A DNA stretch of 50,893 bases from Rhizobiaceae bacterium (GTDB lineage: Bacteria > Pseudomonadota > Alphaproteobacteria > Rhizobiales > Rhizobiaceae): assembly GCA_020628035.1 (NCBI GenBank), contig JAHDFS010000007.1, positions 1 through 50,893 on the forward strand, given 5' to 3'. Below are positions 43,015-50,893 of the stretch, piece after piece (position 1 is the stretch's first letter; every line of letters begins with the position of its first letter). A program made the translations under genes and the position numbers. The notes below the pieces were generated by a model. It was given only the letters and a program-made list of their open reading frames with translations. It was not told where the DNA came from and searched no databases.

Positions 43015-43302
43015 ATGAGAACTTACAAGTTGGAACCATTGGCAGGAAAGGAAAACTCCCAATACTGGCGCACGTCCAGAATAAAAGCTCAGCCTGTTTG
43101 GGTAAAGGCTTCAAGCGTTGGGGAGGCGCGTAATAAGGTTGCCCTGTGCGCGCTGCAGGGGCTTGTTCGAAAGGCAGGCCGAAACACGCTTTATAACCCT
43201 TTTCATTTTGGGGACATGACATCTTGTATTGAAGATCAGCCAGATTTTGATGTGCCGGAAGGAATCATCATTTTAAGCAACGGCGAGCGACTTACCGTAT
43301 GA
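43015..43302 (+). CDS. Hypothetical protein, 95 residues
   Basis: The frame has a good ribosome binding site (GGAG 6 bases before the ATG). The protein is soluble and basic in its first half (RTYKLEPLAGKENSQYWRTSR, VWVKASSVGEARNKVALCAL) and ends PEGIIILSNGERLTV. The WVKASSVGEARNKVA section looks like a small alpha/beta fold unit in which residues are read through an 'access/argument' helix, but I recognise no named family. It stands alone 24 bases before tRNA-Phe on the other strand. Confidence 0.6.
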   Translation: MRTYKLEPLAGKENSQYWRTSRIKAQPVWVKASSVGEARNKVALCALQGLVRKAGRNTLYNPFHFGDMTSCIEDQPDFDVPEGIIILSNGERLTV

Positions 43303-43326
43303 GACGAACTTAGAAATGGGATTAAA

Positions 43327-43401
43327 TGGTGCCCGGGGGCGGATTTGAACCACCGACACGCGGATTTTCAATCCGCTGCTCTACCCCTGAGCTACCCGGG
43401 C
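43327..43401 (-). tRNA. tRNA-Phe (GAA)
   Basis: The minus-strand sequence folds as a complete cloverleaf: acceptor stem GCCCGGG/CCCGGGC, D arm GCTCAG-GGGTAGAGC, anticodon loop TTGAAAA with GAA, a GTTCAAATC T arm, discriminator A and encoded CCA. It lies 162 bases downstream of yacG, a common arrangement in Hyphomicrobiales. Confidence 0.97.
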
Positions 43402-43563
43402 AATCAATTGGAACTGTTGCCAAATTTTTAGCATCTGACATAGAGGAATATCGTCAGAAGCGAGCGCGTTATACCACGTTGTTCGTCTAAGTCTAGTGGA
43501 GATTTGCATGAAATCGCAATCTTTTTTCAACTGGTAAACAAGAAGATATTCTAGCGCTGGAAA

Positions 43564-43764
43564 TTAACCGCGATCATCTTCATCAGGATCAAGGTTTTCT
43601 TCAATTTCTGAGACTGGGATCGCATAGGAGCCATTGAGCCAGCGACCTAAATCCATGTTTTTACAGCGTTCTGAGCAAAATGGATGAGAATGGCGATCCG
43701 ACGGTTTGCCGCATTCAGGGCAGGGCATTGTTTTGCGCATGGGTGAAACATTATCAGCCGTCAT
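43564..43764 (-). CDS. yacG: DNA gyrase inhibitor YacG
   Basis: The 66-residue zinc-ribbon protein has CPECGKP and FCSERCKNMDLGRWL, giving the four cysteines of the YacG zinc site, followed by YAIP and an acidic tail. YacG binds GyrB and inhibits DNA gyrase. I chose the ATG at 43764, which overlaps the maf stop by one base (TGATG); a start at 43788 inside maf would add eight residues. Confidence 0.9.
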   Translation of the reverse strand: MTADNVSPMRKTMPCPECGKPSDRHSHPFCSERCKNMDLGRWLNGSYAIPVSEIEENLDPDEDDRG

Positions 43765-44393
43765 CAGATTGCAGTCCGTCCCTTCCAATTTTTGCTGATA
43801 TTATAGCCTTCGCCGATTAACAGGTTTGAGGTTTCATAAAGCGGTAAGCCCACAACATTGGAATAAGAACCAACAAGTTTGACCACAAAGCTACCTGCGA
43901 TTCCCTGAATAGCGTAAGCGCCGGCTTTGCCGCGCCACTCTCCACTATCTAAATAGTGCTCAATTTCCGCACGAGGAATACGTTTGAAACGCAAACGTGT
44001 CTCCACCACCTTTTGTCGAATGGAGCCATCGGGTGTGACAATGCACACGCCGGAATAAACGCGGTGATTGCGCCCAGACAACAAATGAAGTGCGTTATTG
44101 GCCTCTTCGATCAACTCAGCTTTGGGTAAGATGCGCCGGCCGACAGAGACAACCGTGTCCGCAGCCAGAATAAATGAGTTGCCCCATTGAGGATCTTTTT
44201 TAATGGCTTTGCGCGCAGCTTTTGCTTTGTCGCCAGCCAGGCGACGGGCAAGTGATTTTGGATGCTCTGATTTCCCTGGGCTTTCATCTAAGTCCATGGG
44301 CATGAGACGATCCGGCTTAACGCCAATCTGATCCAACAGCTCAACGCGTCTTGGCGAACCTGAGGCCAAAATAAGCTTTACATCGTCTTCCAT
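43764..44393 (-). CDS. maf: Maf-family nucleotide pyrophosphatase
   Basis: The 209-residue protein has the Maf signature LILASGSPRRVELLDQIG at about 7-24, ILAADTVVSVGRRIL near 75-89 and AYAIQGIAG near 163. Maf proteins hydrolyse non-canonical or modified nucleoside triphosphates and were first described as septum-formation inhibitors. The gene lies between infA and yacG in the conserved order and overlaps yacG by one base. Confidence 0.92.
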   Translation of the reverse strand: MEDDVKLILASGSPRRVELLDQIGVKPDRLMPMDLDESPGKSEHPKSLARRLAGDKAKAARKAIKKDPQWGNSFILAADTVVSVGRRILPKAELIEEANNALHLLSGRNHRVYSGVCIVTPDGSIRQKVVETRLRFKRIPRAEIEHYLDSGEWRGKAGAYAIQGIAGSFVVKLVGSYSNVVGLPLYETSNLLIGEGYNISKNWKGRTAI

Positions 44394-44422
44394 GAAATTA
44401 CCGCCTTTAAGAGCCGAGCGAT

Positions 44423-44641
44423 TTATTTATAGCGATATGTGATACGACCTTTGGTCAGGTCATATGGTGTCATTTCTACAAGAACCTTATCGCCTGCAAG
44501 CACACGAATACGGTTTTTGCGCATGCGACCTGCTGTGTGAGCGATGATCTCATGTTCGTTTTCAAGTTTAACTCGAAATGTTGCATTTGGGAGGAGTTCA
44601 GTTACGACCCCGGGAAACTCAAGAACTTCTTCTTTTGCCAT
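44423..44641 (-). CDS. infA: Translation initiation factor IF-1
   Basis: The 72-residue protein is a single OB-fold domain with the IF-1 sequence pattern ([47 protein letters not shown]). It binds the ribosomal A site during initiation. I chose the ATG at 44641 because the protein then has the universal length; a longer frame to 44728 has no conserved start. Confidence 0.96.
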   Translation of the reverse strand: MAKEEVLEFPGVVTELLPNATFRVKLENEHEIIAHTAGRMRKNRIRVLAGDKVLVEMTPYDLTKGRITYRYK

Positions 44642-44793
44642 TATATTTTGATCTTCCTTTATAAAGCTTGATGCAATTTGATCAGCACCTCTTCGCCGAT
44701 ATTGTGAATTGGTGCGGAAACTACACAATTGATAGGGGTTTGTGAACTGATTTGATCAATCAATTTTACCAACCCTTAAATTAGTTGCGTTTT

Positions 44794-45216
44794 TTACGGT
44801 AAAAACTCTTCTCGAATGCGCTTTGTAAGCGATTCTCGCACATTACGATACGCACCCAACATCTGCTCCCGCGTACCTTTAACAAGTGTTGGGTCTTCTG
44901 TTGGCCAATAAATCACGTCAACCGCTGAGGTTTTGGTAATGTCTAATGCACGTTGATGTGCCTCAGGTGTGAGCGCAACCAACACATCAAAAAAACCATC
45001 TGCCATTTCATTATAGATGCGGGGCTGATGATGACGCAGATCAAGGTCGATCTCAGCGAGCACAGCATCCACAAAATGGTCATGTTCACCCTCTTGCAAA
45101 CCTGCACTTTGCACAAATACATCTTTCTTTAAAATGGATTTTGCAATCGCTTCCGCCATCGGCGAGCGGATCGCATTCATGCCGCAGATAAATAATATAG
45201 AGGATGGTTTCGTCAT
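44794..45216 (-). CDS. Low-molecular-weight protein tyrosine phosphatase-family protein
   Basis: The 140-residue protein starts with the P-loop CGMNAIRSPMAEAI, a CX5RS phosphate-binding loop, and ends with the Asp-Pro general-acid region (WPTEDPT). The family includes tyrosine phosphatases and arsenate reductases; the conserved placement beside infA and UPF0262 in Hyphomicrobiales says it is a housekeeping member. I chose the ATG at 45216, since the longer frame overlaps UPF0262 and starts before the fold. Confidence 0.85.
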   Translation of the reverse strand: MTKPSSILFICGMNAIRSPMAEAIAKSILKKDVFVQSAGLQEGEHDHFVDAVLAEIDLDLRHHQPRIYNEMADGFFDVLVALTPEAHQRALDITKTSAVDVIYWPTEDPTLVKGTREQMLGAYRNVRESLTKRIREEFLP

Positions 45217-45232
45217 ATACGCTCTTTGCCCA

Positions 45233-45709
45233 CTAACCTTGCCAATGCAAAACGCAAATGAGCGTAAATAGACGACGGGATGTATCGACGTCGATATTGA
45301 TCTTGCCATCCAAACGATCGGTTAAAATTTGTGCGCCTTCATTATGGATGCCTCGGCGTCCCATATCGACCGCTTCAATGCGGCTGGGTGTCGCTGATTT
45401 AATCGCTTCATAATAGCTTTCACAAATCATGAAATAGTCTTTGACGATTTGACGAAATGGCGTGAGCGACAGGATATGAGTTATCAAGTGCTCGCCAGCG
45501 TCATTTGAAATGTCAAATGCCAAACGCGTTTCGACCACTGAAAGCTTTAGTTTGTATGGACCCTGATCCAATCCGACCAATTCAAAACTGTTCTCTTCAA
45601 TCAAGTCAAAGATCGCGATTGCGCGCTCGTGCTCGATATCCGGTGTTGCGCGGCCGATGGATTCATCCAACGCAACGTCACTTAGCCTATGGTTACTTTT
45701 CTCGCCCAT
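45233..45709 (-). CDS. UPF0262 family protein
   Basis: The 158-residue protein matches the UPF0262 family of alphaproteobacteria: [48 protein letters not shown] and [14 protein letters not shown]. Function is unknown. It is always found between hisD and the phosphatase gene in this group. I chose the ATG at 45709 because GAGGGT precedes it and it avoids a 14-base overlap with hisD; an ATG at 45727 is in frame. Confidence 0.85.
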   Translation of the reverse strand: MGEKSNHRLSDVALDESIGRATPDIEHERAIAIFDLIEENSFELVGLDQGPYKLKLSVVETRLAFDISNDAGEHLITHILSLTPFRQIVKDYFMICESYYEAIKSATPSRIEAVDMGRRGIHNEGAQILTDRLDGKINIDVDTSRRLFTLICVLHWQG

Positions 45710-45713
45710 ATCT

Positions 45714-47012
45714 TTACCCTCTTGCATTCATCCGGATCGAAATTGAACGCGCATGCGCCCCCAATCCTTCCGTATCAGCAAGTGTCATTGCAGCAGGCCC
45801 CAAAGCTGCGAGTTGATCTGCACCCAGTTTTAGCACAGAAGTTCGTTTGATGAAGTCATATACCGACAGTCCTGACGAAAAACGCGCCGAGCGGGCTGTT
45901 GGCAATACGTGATTTGATCCCGCAACATAATCGCCAATGGCTTCAGGTGTGTAATGCCCCACAAAAATTGCGCCGGCATTTCTTACATGTTTGATATAAT
46001 CATCCGCATTATCAAGTGCGAGTTCCAAATGTTCTGCCGCAATCCGATTGGCCAGTGGAAATGCATCCATAATTTGATCAACCATGATAATTGCGCCAAA
46101 ATCTGTCCAGGATTGTTTGGCAATCTCACCACGCGGTAATGCTTTGATTTGTGCAGCAACAGCTAGTTCAACTTGTTCTGCAAGGTCCTGGCTGTCTGTG
46201 ATCAAAATTGCTTGAGCGCCAACATCATGTTCTGCTTGCGCTAACAGGTCAGCTGCAATCCAATCGGCGTTATTGTTTTCATCGGCGATGATCAAAACCT
46301 CAGAAGGTCCGGCAATCATATCAATGCCAACCGTGCCAAAAACTTGACGTTTTGCAGCCGCTACCCAGGCATTGCCCGGACCAACGATCTTTGCGACCGG
46401 CGCAATGGTTTGCGTGCCATAGGCAAGCGCAGCAACTGCTTGCGCACCGCCGATGCGGTAAATTTCATCCACGCCGGCAATTTTTGCAGCTGCCAATACG
46501 GCGGGGTTTAAAACACCTTTTTGGCAAGGCGCAACCATGACCACACGCTCAACGCCTGCAACTTTTGCAGGCACTGCGTTCATCAATACTGAACTTGGAT
46601 AGCTTGCTGTTCCGCCCGGCACATAAAGCCCAACAGCGTCAATGGCTGTCCAGCGTGAACCAAGTTCGACACCCAAAGGATCAGTGTAAAAATCATCACC
46701 TGGCATTTGGCGCTTGTGGTGGCTTGCAATTCGGTCATGGGCAAATTGCAATGCATCGCGCACATTCTGCGGCGTTGCTTGATAAGCAGCTTCAATTTCT
46801 TCAGCGCTCACTGCAAGTCCACTTGACTTTGTGTCCGTACCGTCAAACTTTAGCGTCAATTCATGAAGCGCGTCATCCCCTTCAGATAAAACCTTTGCAA
46901 TGATCGCGTCCACATCTGACATAACGTCAGGCGACACTTCGCGTTTTGTTGTCAAAAACGCCGCAAAGTCTTTTTCAAATTCTGAATTTTGGGCGGATAA
47001 CTTAAGTACCAA
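45714..47012 (-). CDS. hisD: Histidinol dehydrogenase
   Basis: The 432-residue zinc enzyme catalyses the last two steps of histidine synthesis (L-histidinol to histidine, using two NAD). Visible landmarks are [32 protein letters not shown], the zinc/catalytic segment [15 protein letters not shown] and RIAAEHLEL, and [11 protein letters not shown]. It is expressed from the minus-strand housekeeping block, well away from other his genes, the usual placement in Hyphomicrobiales. Confidence 0.95.
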   Translation of the reverse strand: MVLKLSAQNSEFEKDFAAFLTTKREVSPDVMSDVDAIIAKVLSEGDDALHELTLKFDGTDTKSSGLAVSAEEIEAAYQATPQNVRDALQFAHDRIASHHKRQMPGDDFYTDPLGVELGSRWTAIDAVGLYVPGGTASYPSSVLMNAVPAKVAGVERVVMVAPCQKGVLNPAVLAAAKIAGVDEIYRIGGAQAVAALAYGTQTIAPVAKIVGPGNAWVAAAKRQVFGTVGIDMIAGPSEVLIIADENNNADWIAADLLAQAEHDVGAQAILITDSQDLAEQVELAVAAQIKALPRGEIAKQSWTDFGAIIMVDQIMDAFPLANRIAAEHLELALDNADDYIKHVRNAGAIFVGHYTPEAIGDYVAGSNHVLPTARSARFSSGLSVYDFIKRTSVLKLGADQLAALGPAAMTLADTEGLGAHARSISIRMNARG

Positions 47013-47058
47013 TGTGGTCTCTCCGAATTTCGGGGCTTAGAGTGAGGCTTTGAACGAA

Positions 47059-47098
47059 ATATCAAATATCATGATGCGATATCAAATATCATGATGCG
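47059..47098. repeat. Perfect 20-bp tandem duplication at the 3' end of the DUF2948 gene
   Basis: A 20-base unit beginning ATATCAAATATC and ending ATGATGCG occurs twice in a row (47059-47078 and 47079-47098). The second copy contains the last codons (PHHDI) and stop of the DUF2948 gene; the first copy lies in the gap before hisD. Confidence 0.9.
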
Positions 47099-47519
47099 GC
47101 TTTGACTTTGCTTCCCAAGCAGCACCTGTATCGGTCAATTGCACTTCAATACACTCAACGTCAAGCAAAATGCCTGCATCCGCTGACATTACCAACTCAA
47201 TTTCACCTTCAGGCCCTTCATCTTTCGAACGGAATTGAATGGCAAGCAGTGAGAGCACAATATTATTGTCCTTGAGATTAATGCCACGTGTCTTAACGCC
47301 GCGCACACGCTTAAACGCCACATTCACGCGCCGACGCTCGTGATCATGGGTGCGTTCTTCGCCTTTGCTTTCCCAGACAAAACGGTTGGCTGCGAGCAAA
47401 AACTGACCGCTTTTATGATCAAATTCGAGCCCTTCGACCTTAAAAATCGCATCCTGCATGGTGGCAGAAACAACGGTTAGATCTTCGTCATCAAGCGCGA
47501 TCAGTTTGAGCTGTGTCAT
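47082..47519 (-). CDS. DUF2948 family protein
   Basis: The 145-residue protein belongs to the DUF2948 family of alphaproteobacteria, recognised by the start MTQLKLIALDDEDL, the FVWESKGEERTHDHERRRV segment and the position between murA and hisD. Function is unknown. Its last five codons lie inside a 20-base tandem duplication, so the C-terminus has probably changed recently. No signal or membrane segment is seen. Confidence 0.85.
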   Translation of the reverse strand: MTQLKLIALDDEDLTVVSATMQDAIFKVEGLEFDHKSGQFLLAANRFVWESKGEERTHDHERRRVNVAFKRVRGVKTRGINLKDNNIVLSLLAIQFRSKDEGPEGEIELVMSADAGILLDVECIEVQLTDTGAAWEAKSKPHHDI

Positions 47520-47536
47520 TGTTCTTACTTTGCGTT

Positions 47537-48826
47537 TTAATCACTGACGCGCTGCACATTAGCACCGCATCGATTGAGCTTTTCTTCCAATTGTTCAAAT
47601 CCGCGATCAAGGTGGTAAACGCGGTTTACCTCTGTCACCCCATCTGCCACTAGACCGGCAATGACAAGCGCTGATGATGCGCGCAGATCTGTTGCCATCA
47701 CTGGCGCGCCTGTGAGCTTCTCAACACCTGTGATGGTCGCTGTTTGACCATCAAGGGAAATATCTGCACCCAAACGCGCAAGTTCCTGAACATGCATGAA
47801 GCGATTTTCGAAAATTGTTTCTGTGATCTTCGATACACCATTGGCGCGGGTCATAAGGCCCATAAATTGCGCTTGCAAATCTGTTGGAAAGCCCGGGAAT
47901 GGATCGGTTGTGACATCAACGGGTTGAAGCGCACCACCATTTCGGCGCACGCGGATACCGTTTTCAACAGAGGTGACTTCCGTACCTGTGGCACGCAGCG
48001 AATCCAGTGCTGAATTTAAAAGATCAGAACTTGTGTCTTCAAGCACAACATCACCACCGGTCATGGCAACAGCCATGGCATAGGTGCCGGTTTCAATGCG
48101 ATCGGGTAAAACGCGATGGCGCGCGCCAGAAAGCGAGGATACGCCTTCGATGGTAATTGTAGATGTGCCCGCGCCTGAAATCTTCGCGCCCATAGCATTT
48201 AAACATTTGGCCAAATCGGAAACTTCTGGTTCACGTGCAGCATTTGAAATGGTTGTTGTGCCCTTGGCCAAAGTGGCGGCCATCATCAATACATGGGTTG
48301 CGCCCACAGAAACCTTGGAAAATTCAAAATCGCTGCCGACAAGGCCTTGTTTTGCATTGGCAATTACATAGCCATTATCGATTTCAATCTCAGCGCCAAG
48401 TGCACGCAGACCATCAATGAACAAATCAACCGGACGTGTGCCGATCGCACAGCCACCTGGAAGTGACACTTTTGCTGTGCCCATACGCGCTAGTAATGGC
48501 CCGATCACCCAAAAGCTCGCGCGCATTTTAGAGACAAGCTCATAAGGTGCGGTTGTATCGACAATGTGACGGGCGGTGAAACTTACCGTGCGGGCATAAC
48601 CTTCGCTTTGGCGCTCGCGACGTCCGCTGACCGCAATATCCACACCATGATTGCCCAAAATGCGCGATAATTGCTCAACATCGGCCAAACGCGGCAGATT
48701 ATCGAGCGTCAACGTGTCGTCGGTTAGCAAAGAAGCAATCATAAGCGGGAGGGCAGCGTTTTTCGCGCCTGAAATTGGGATCACCCCGTTCAATTCATTT
48801 CCGCCGATAATTTTAATACGATCCAT
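47537..48826 (-). CDS. murA: UDP-N-acetylglucosamine 1-carboxyvinyltransferase
   Basis: The 429-residue enzyme adds enolpyruvate to UDP-GlcNAc, the first committed step of peptidoglycan synthesis. It begins [14 protein letters not shown] and has the fosfomycin-target cysteine in [14 protein letters not shown] near residue 117, and the two-domain inside-out barrel repeats. The ATG at 48826 is the family start; the frame extends six bases to a TTG without support. Confidence 0.95.
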   Translation of the reverse strand: MDRIKIIGGNELNGVIPISGAKNAALPLMIASLLTDDTLTLDNLPRLADVEQLSRILGNHGVDIAVSGRRERQSEGYARTVSFTARHIVDTTAPYELVSKMRASFWVIGPLLARMGTAKVSLPGGCAIGTRPVDLFIDGLRALGAEIEIDNGYVIANAKQGLVGSDFEFSKVSVGATHVLMMAATLAKGTTTISNAAREPEVSDLAKCLNAMGAKISGAGTSTITIEGVSSLSGARHRVLPDRIETGTYAMAVAMTGGDVVLEDTSSDLLNSALDSLRATGTEVTSVENGIRVRRNGGALQPVDVTTDPFPGFPTDLQAQFMGLMTRANGVSKITETIFENRFMHVQELARLGADISLDGQTATITGVEKLTGAPVMATDLRASSALVIAGLVADGVTEVNRVYHLDRGFEQLEEKLNRCGANVQRVSD

Positions 48827-48920
48827 GGGCAAATAAAGGGGCGCACCCCATCCTTTATTGATGTTTCAGCACGGTTTATAACAAGTTTGAACCGGCTTCA
48901 ACGTACGAATTTGTTTGAAG

Positions 48921-49109
48921 TTAATCGGATTGGTTACCGCCAGAATGTTTGGACTGATCCTCGTTGTGAGCTGCAGGCAATCCGCTGGTTTGATCGGCTT
49001 TGCCGCTGCGGGTTGCTCGGCTTTGCCCTTTGCGACGTTTTAAGTTTTGCCGCAATTGCTCTGCCAAACGCTTTTTCTTCAGCTCTTGTTGTGTAGATTG
49101 ACCGCTCAT
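48921..49109 (-). CDS. Small basic protein upstream of murA
   Basis: A 62-residue basic frame beginning MSGQSTQQELKKKRLAEQL, then RQNLKRRKGQSRATR. Short basic proteins of this type, with an LAEQLRxNLxRRK core, sit directly upstream of murA in many Hyphomicrobiales, which supports a real gene. It precedes murA by about 95 bases on the same strand. Function unknown; the coil-like, Arg/Lys-rich sequence suggests nucleic-acid or membrane contact. Confidence 0.65.
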   Translation of the reverse strand: MSGQSTQQELKKKRLAEQLRQNLKRRKGQSRATRSGKADQTSGLPAAHNEDQSKHSGGNQSD

Positions 49110-49238
49110 AGGCTCCATTTAAACCACTTTCATGGCTAGGAAAAGACCAGAATTTGACAACAATATGTTTTTGATTGTCGATGTGGGTTGCACAGAAGCA
49201 AATCCTATGGCAATAGGCACCCAAGAACAGACGATATC

Positions 49239-50873
<1,635 letters not shown>

Positions 50874-50893
50874 GGTGTCTCCTTTCTCGAATC

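Overview
The window reads as chromosomal DNA of an alphaproteobacterium, most likely of the order Hyphomicrobiales (Rhizobiales). The best evidence is the right-hand housekeeping block murA, DUF2948, hisD, UPF0262, low-molecular-weight phosphatase, infA, maf, yacG and tRNA-Phe, an order typical of that group. An agl-type alpha-glucoside operon like the one described in Sinorhizobium agrees with this. Base composition is moderate, somewhat below 50% GC by eye. The species cannot be named from the sequence.

Left end (1-12360): an alginate-type exopolysaccharide locus with its own control circuit. On the minus strand are a PilZ/HlyD protein like Alg44, an Alg8-type glycosyltransferase, an SGNH-fold AlgJ/AlgX-like protein and a Sel1-repeat AlgK-like protein that runs off the window. 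On the plus strand are a GDP-mannose pyrophosphorylase whose isomerase (cupin) domain has lost most metal-binding positions, and a eukaryote-type HAD phosphomannomutase. Next to them lie a LuxO/SypG-like NtrC-family activator and a membrane hybrid kinase ending in REC and Hpt domains. I find -24/-12 (sigma-54) promoters in front of all three polysaccharide transcription units: two match the consensus perfectly and one retains the invariant GG and GC. TTGCGA-rich repeats lie upstream of them. The likely circuit is kinase, receiver, Hpt, sigma-54 activator, then polysaccharide operons, with c-di-GMP control through Alg44. It resembles the Vibrio syp design wired to an alginate-type polymer.

Middle left (12489-23249): sugar and sugar-acid catabolism. 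A LacI regulator faces a two-gene dehydrogenase/isomerase unit through two near-identical palindromic operators. Next come a lactonase, a mannitol-dehydrogenase-family reductase, an aldose 1-dehydrogenase-like aldo-keto reductase, a GntR/FCD regulator with two winged-helix domains, a ribose/fructose-type ABC transporter and a zinc dehydrogenase. The substrate is not settled; a 6-deoxyhexose or related aldose or aldonate is plausible.

Middle (23258-31093): aglR and aglEFGAK, an alpha-glucoside uptake and hydrolysis operon with a perfect 22-bp operator at its promoter and a terminator-like hairpin after the binding-protein gene.

Middle right (31104-38704): a five-gene minus-strand operon (hydantoinase/oxoprolinase A and B, FAD oxidoreductase, uronate-dehydrogenase-like protein and an SDR lacking the YxxxK motif) behind a LysR gene. 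Its substrate is unknown.

Right (38832-50893): a long AcnB aconitase with a strong terminator; a fourth consensus sigma-54 promoter in front of a DUF5519-like gene; two unlisted tandem small membrane proteins; the housekeeping block; and a tRNA-Thr with a large serine recombinase abutting its 3' end, probably the edge of an integrated element continuing to the right.
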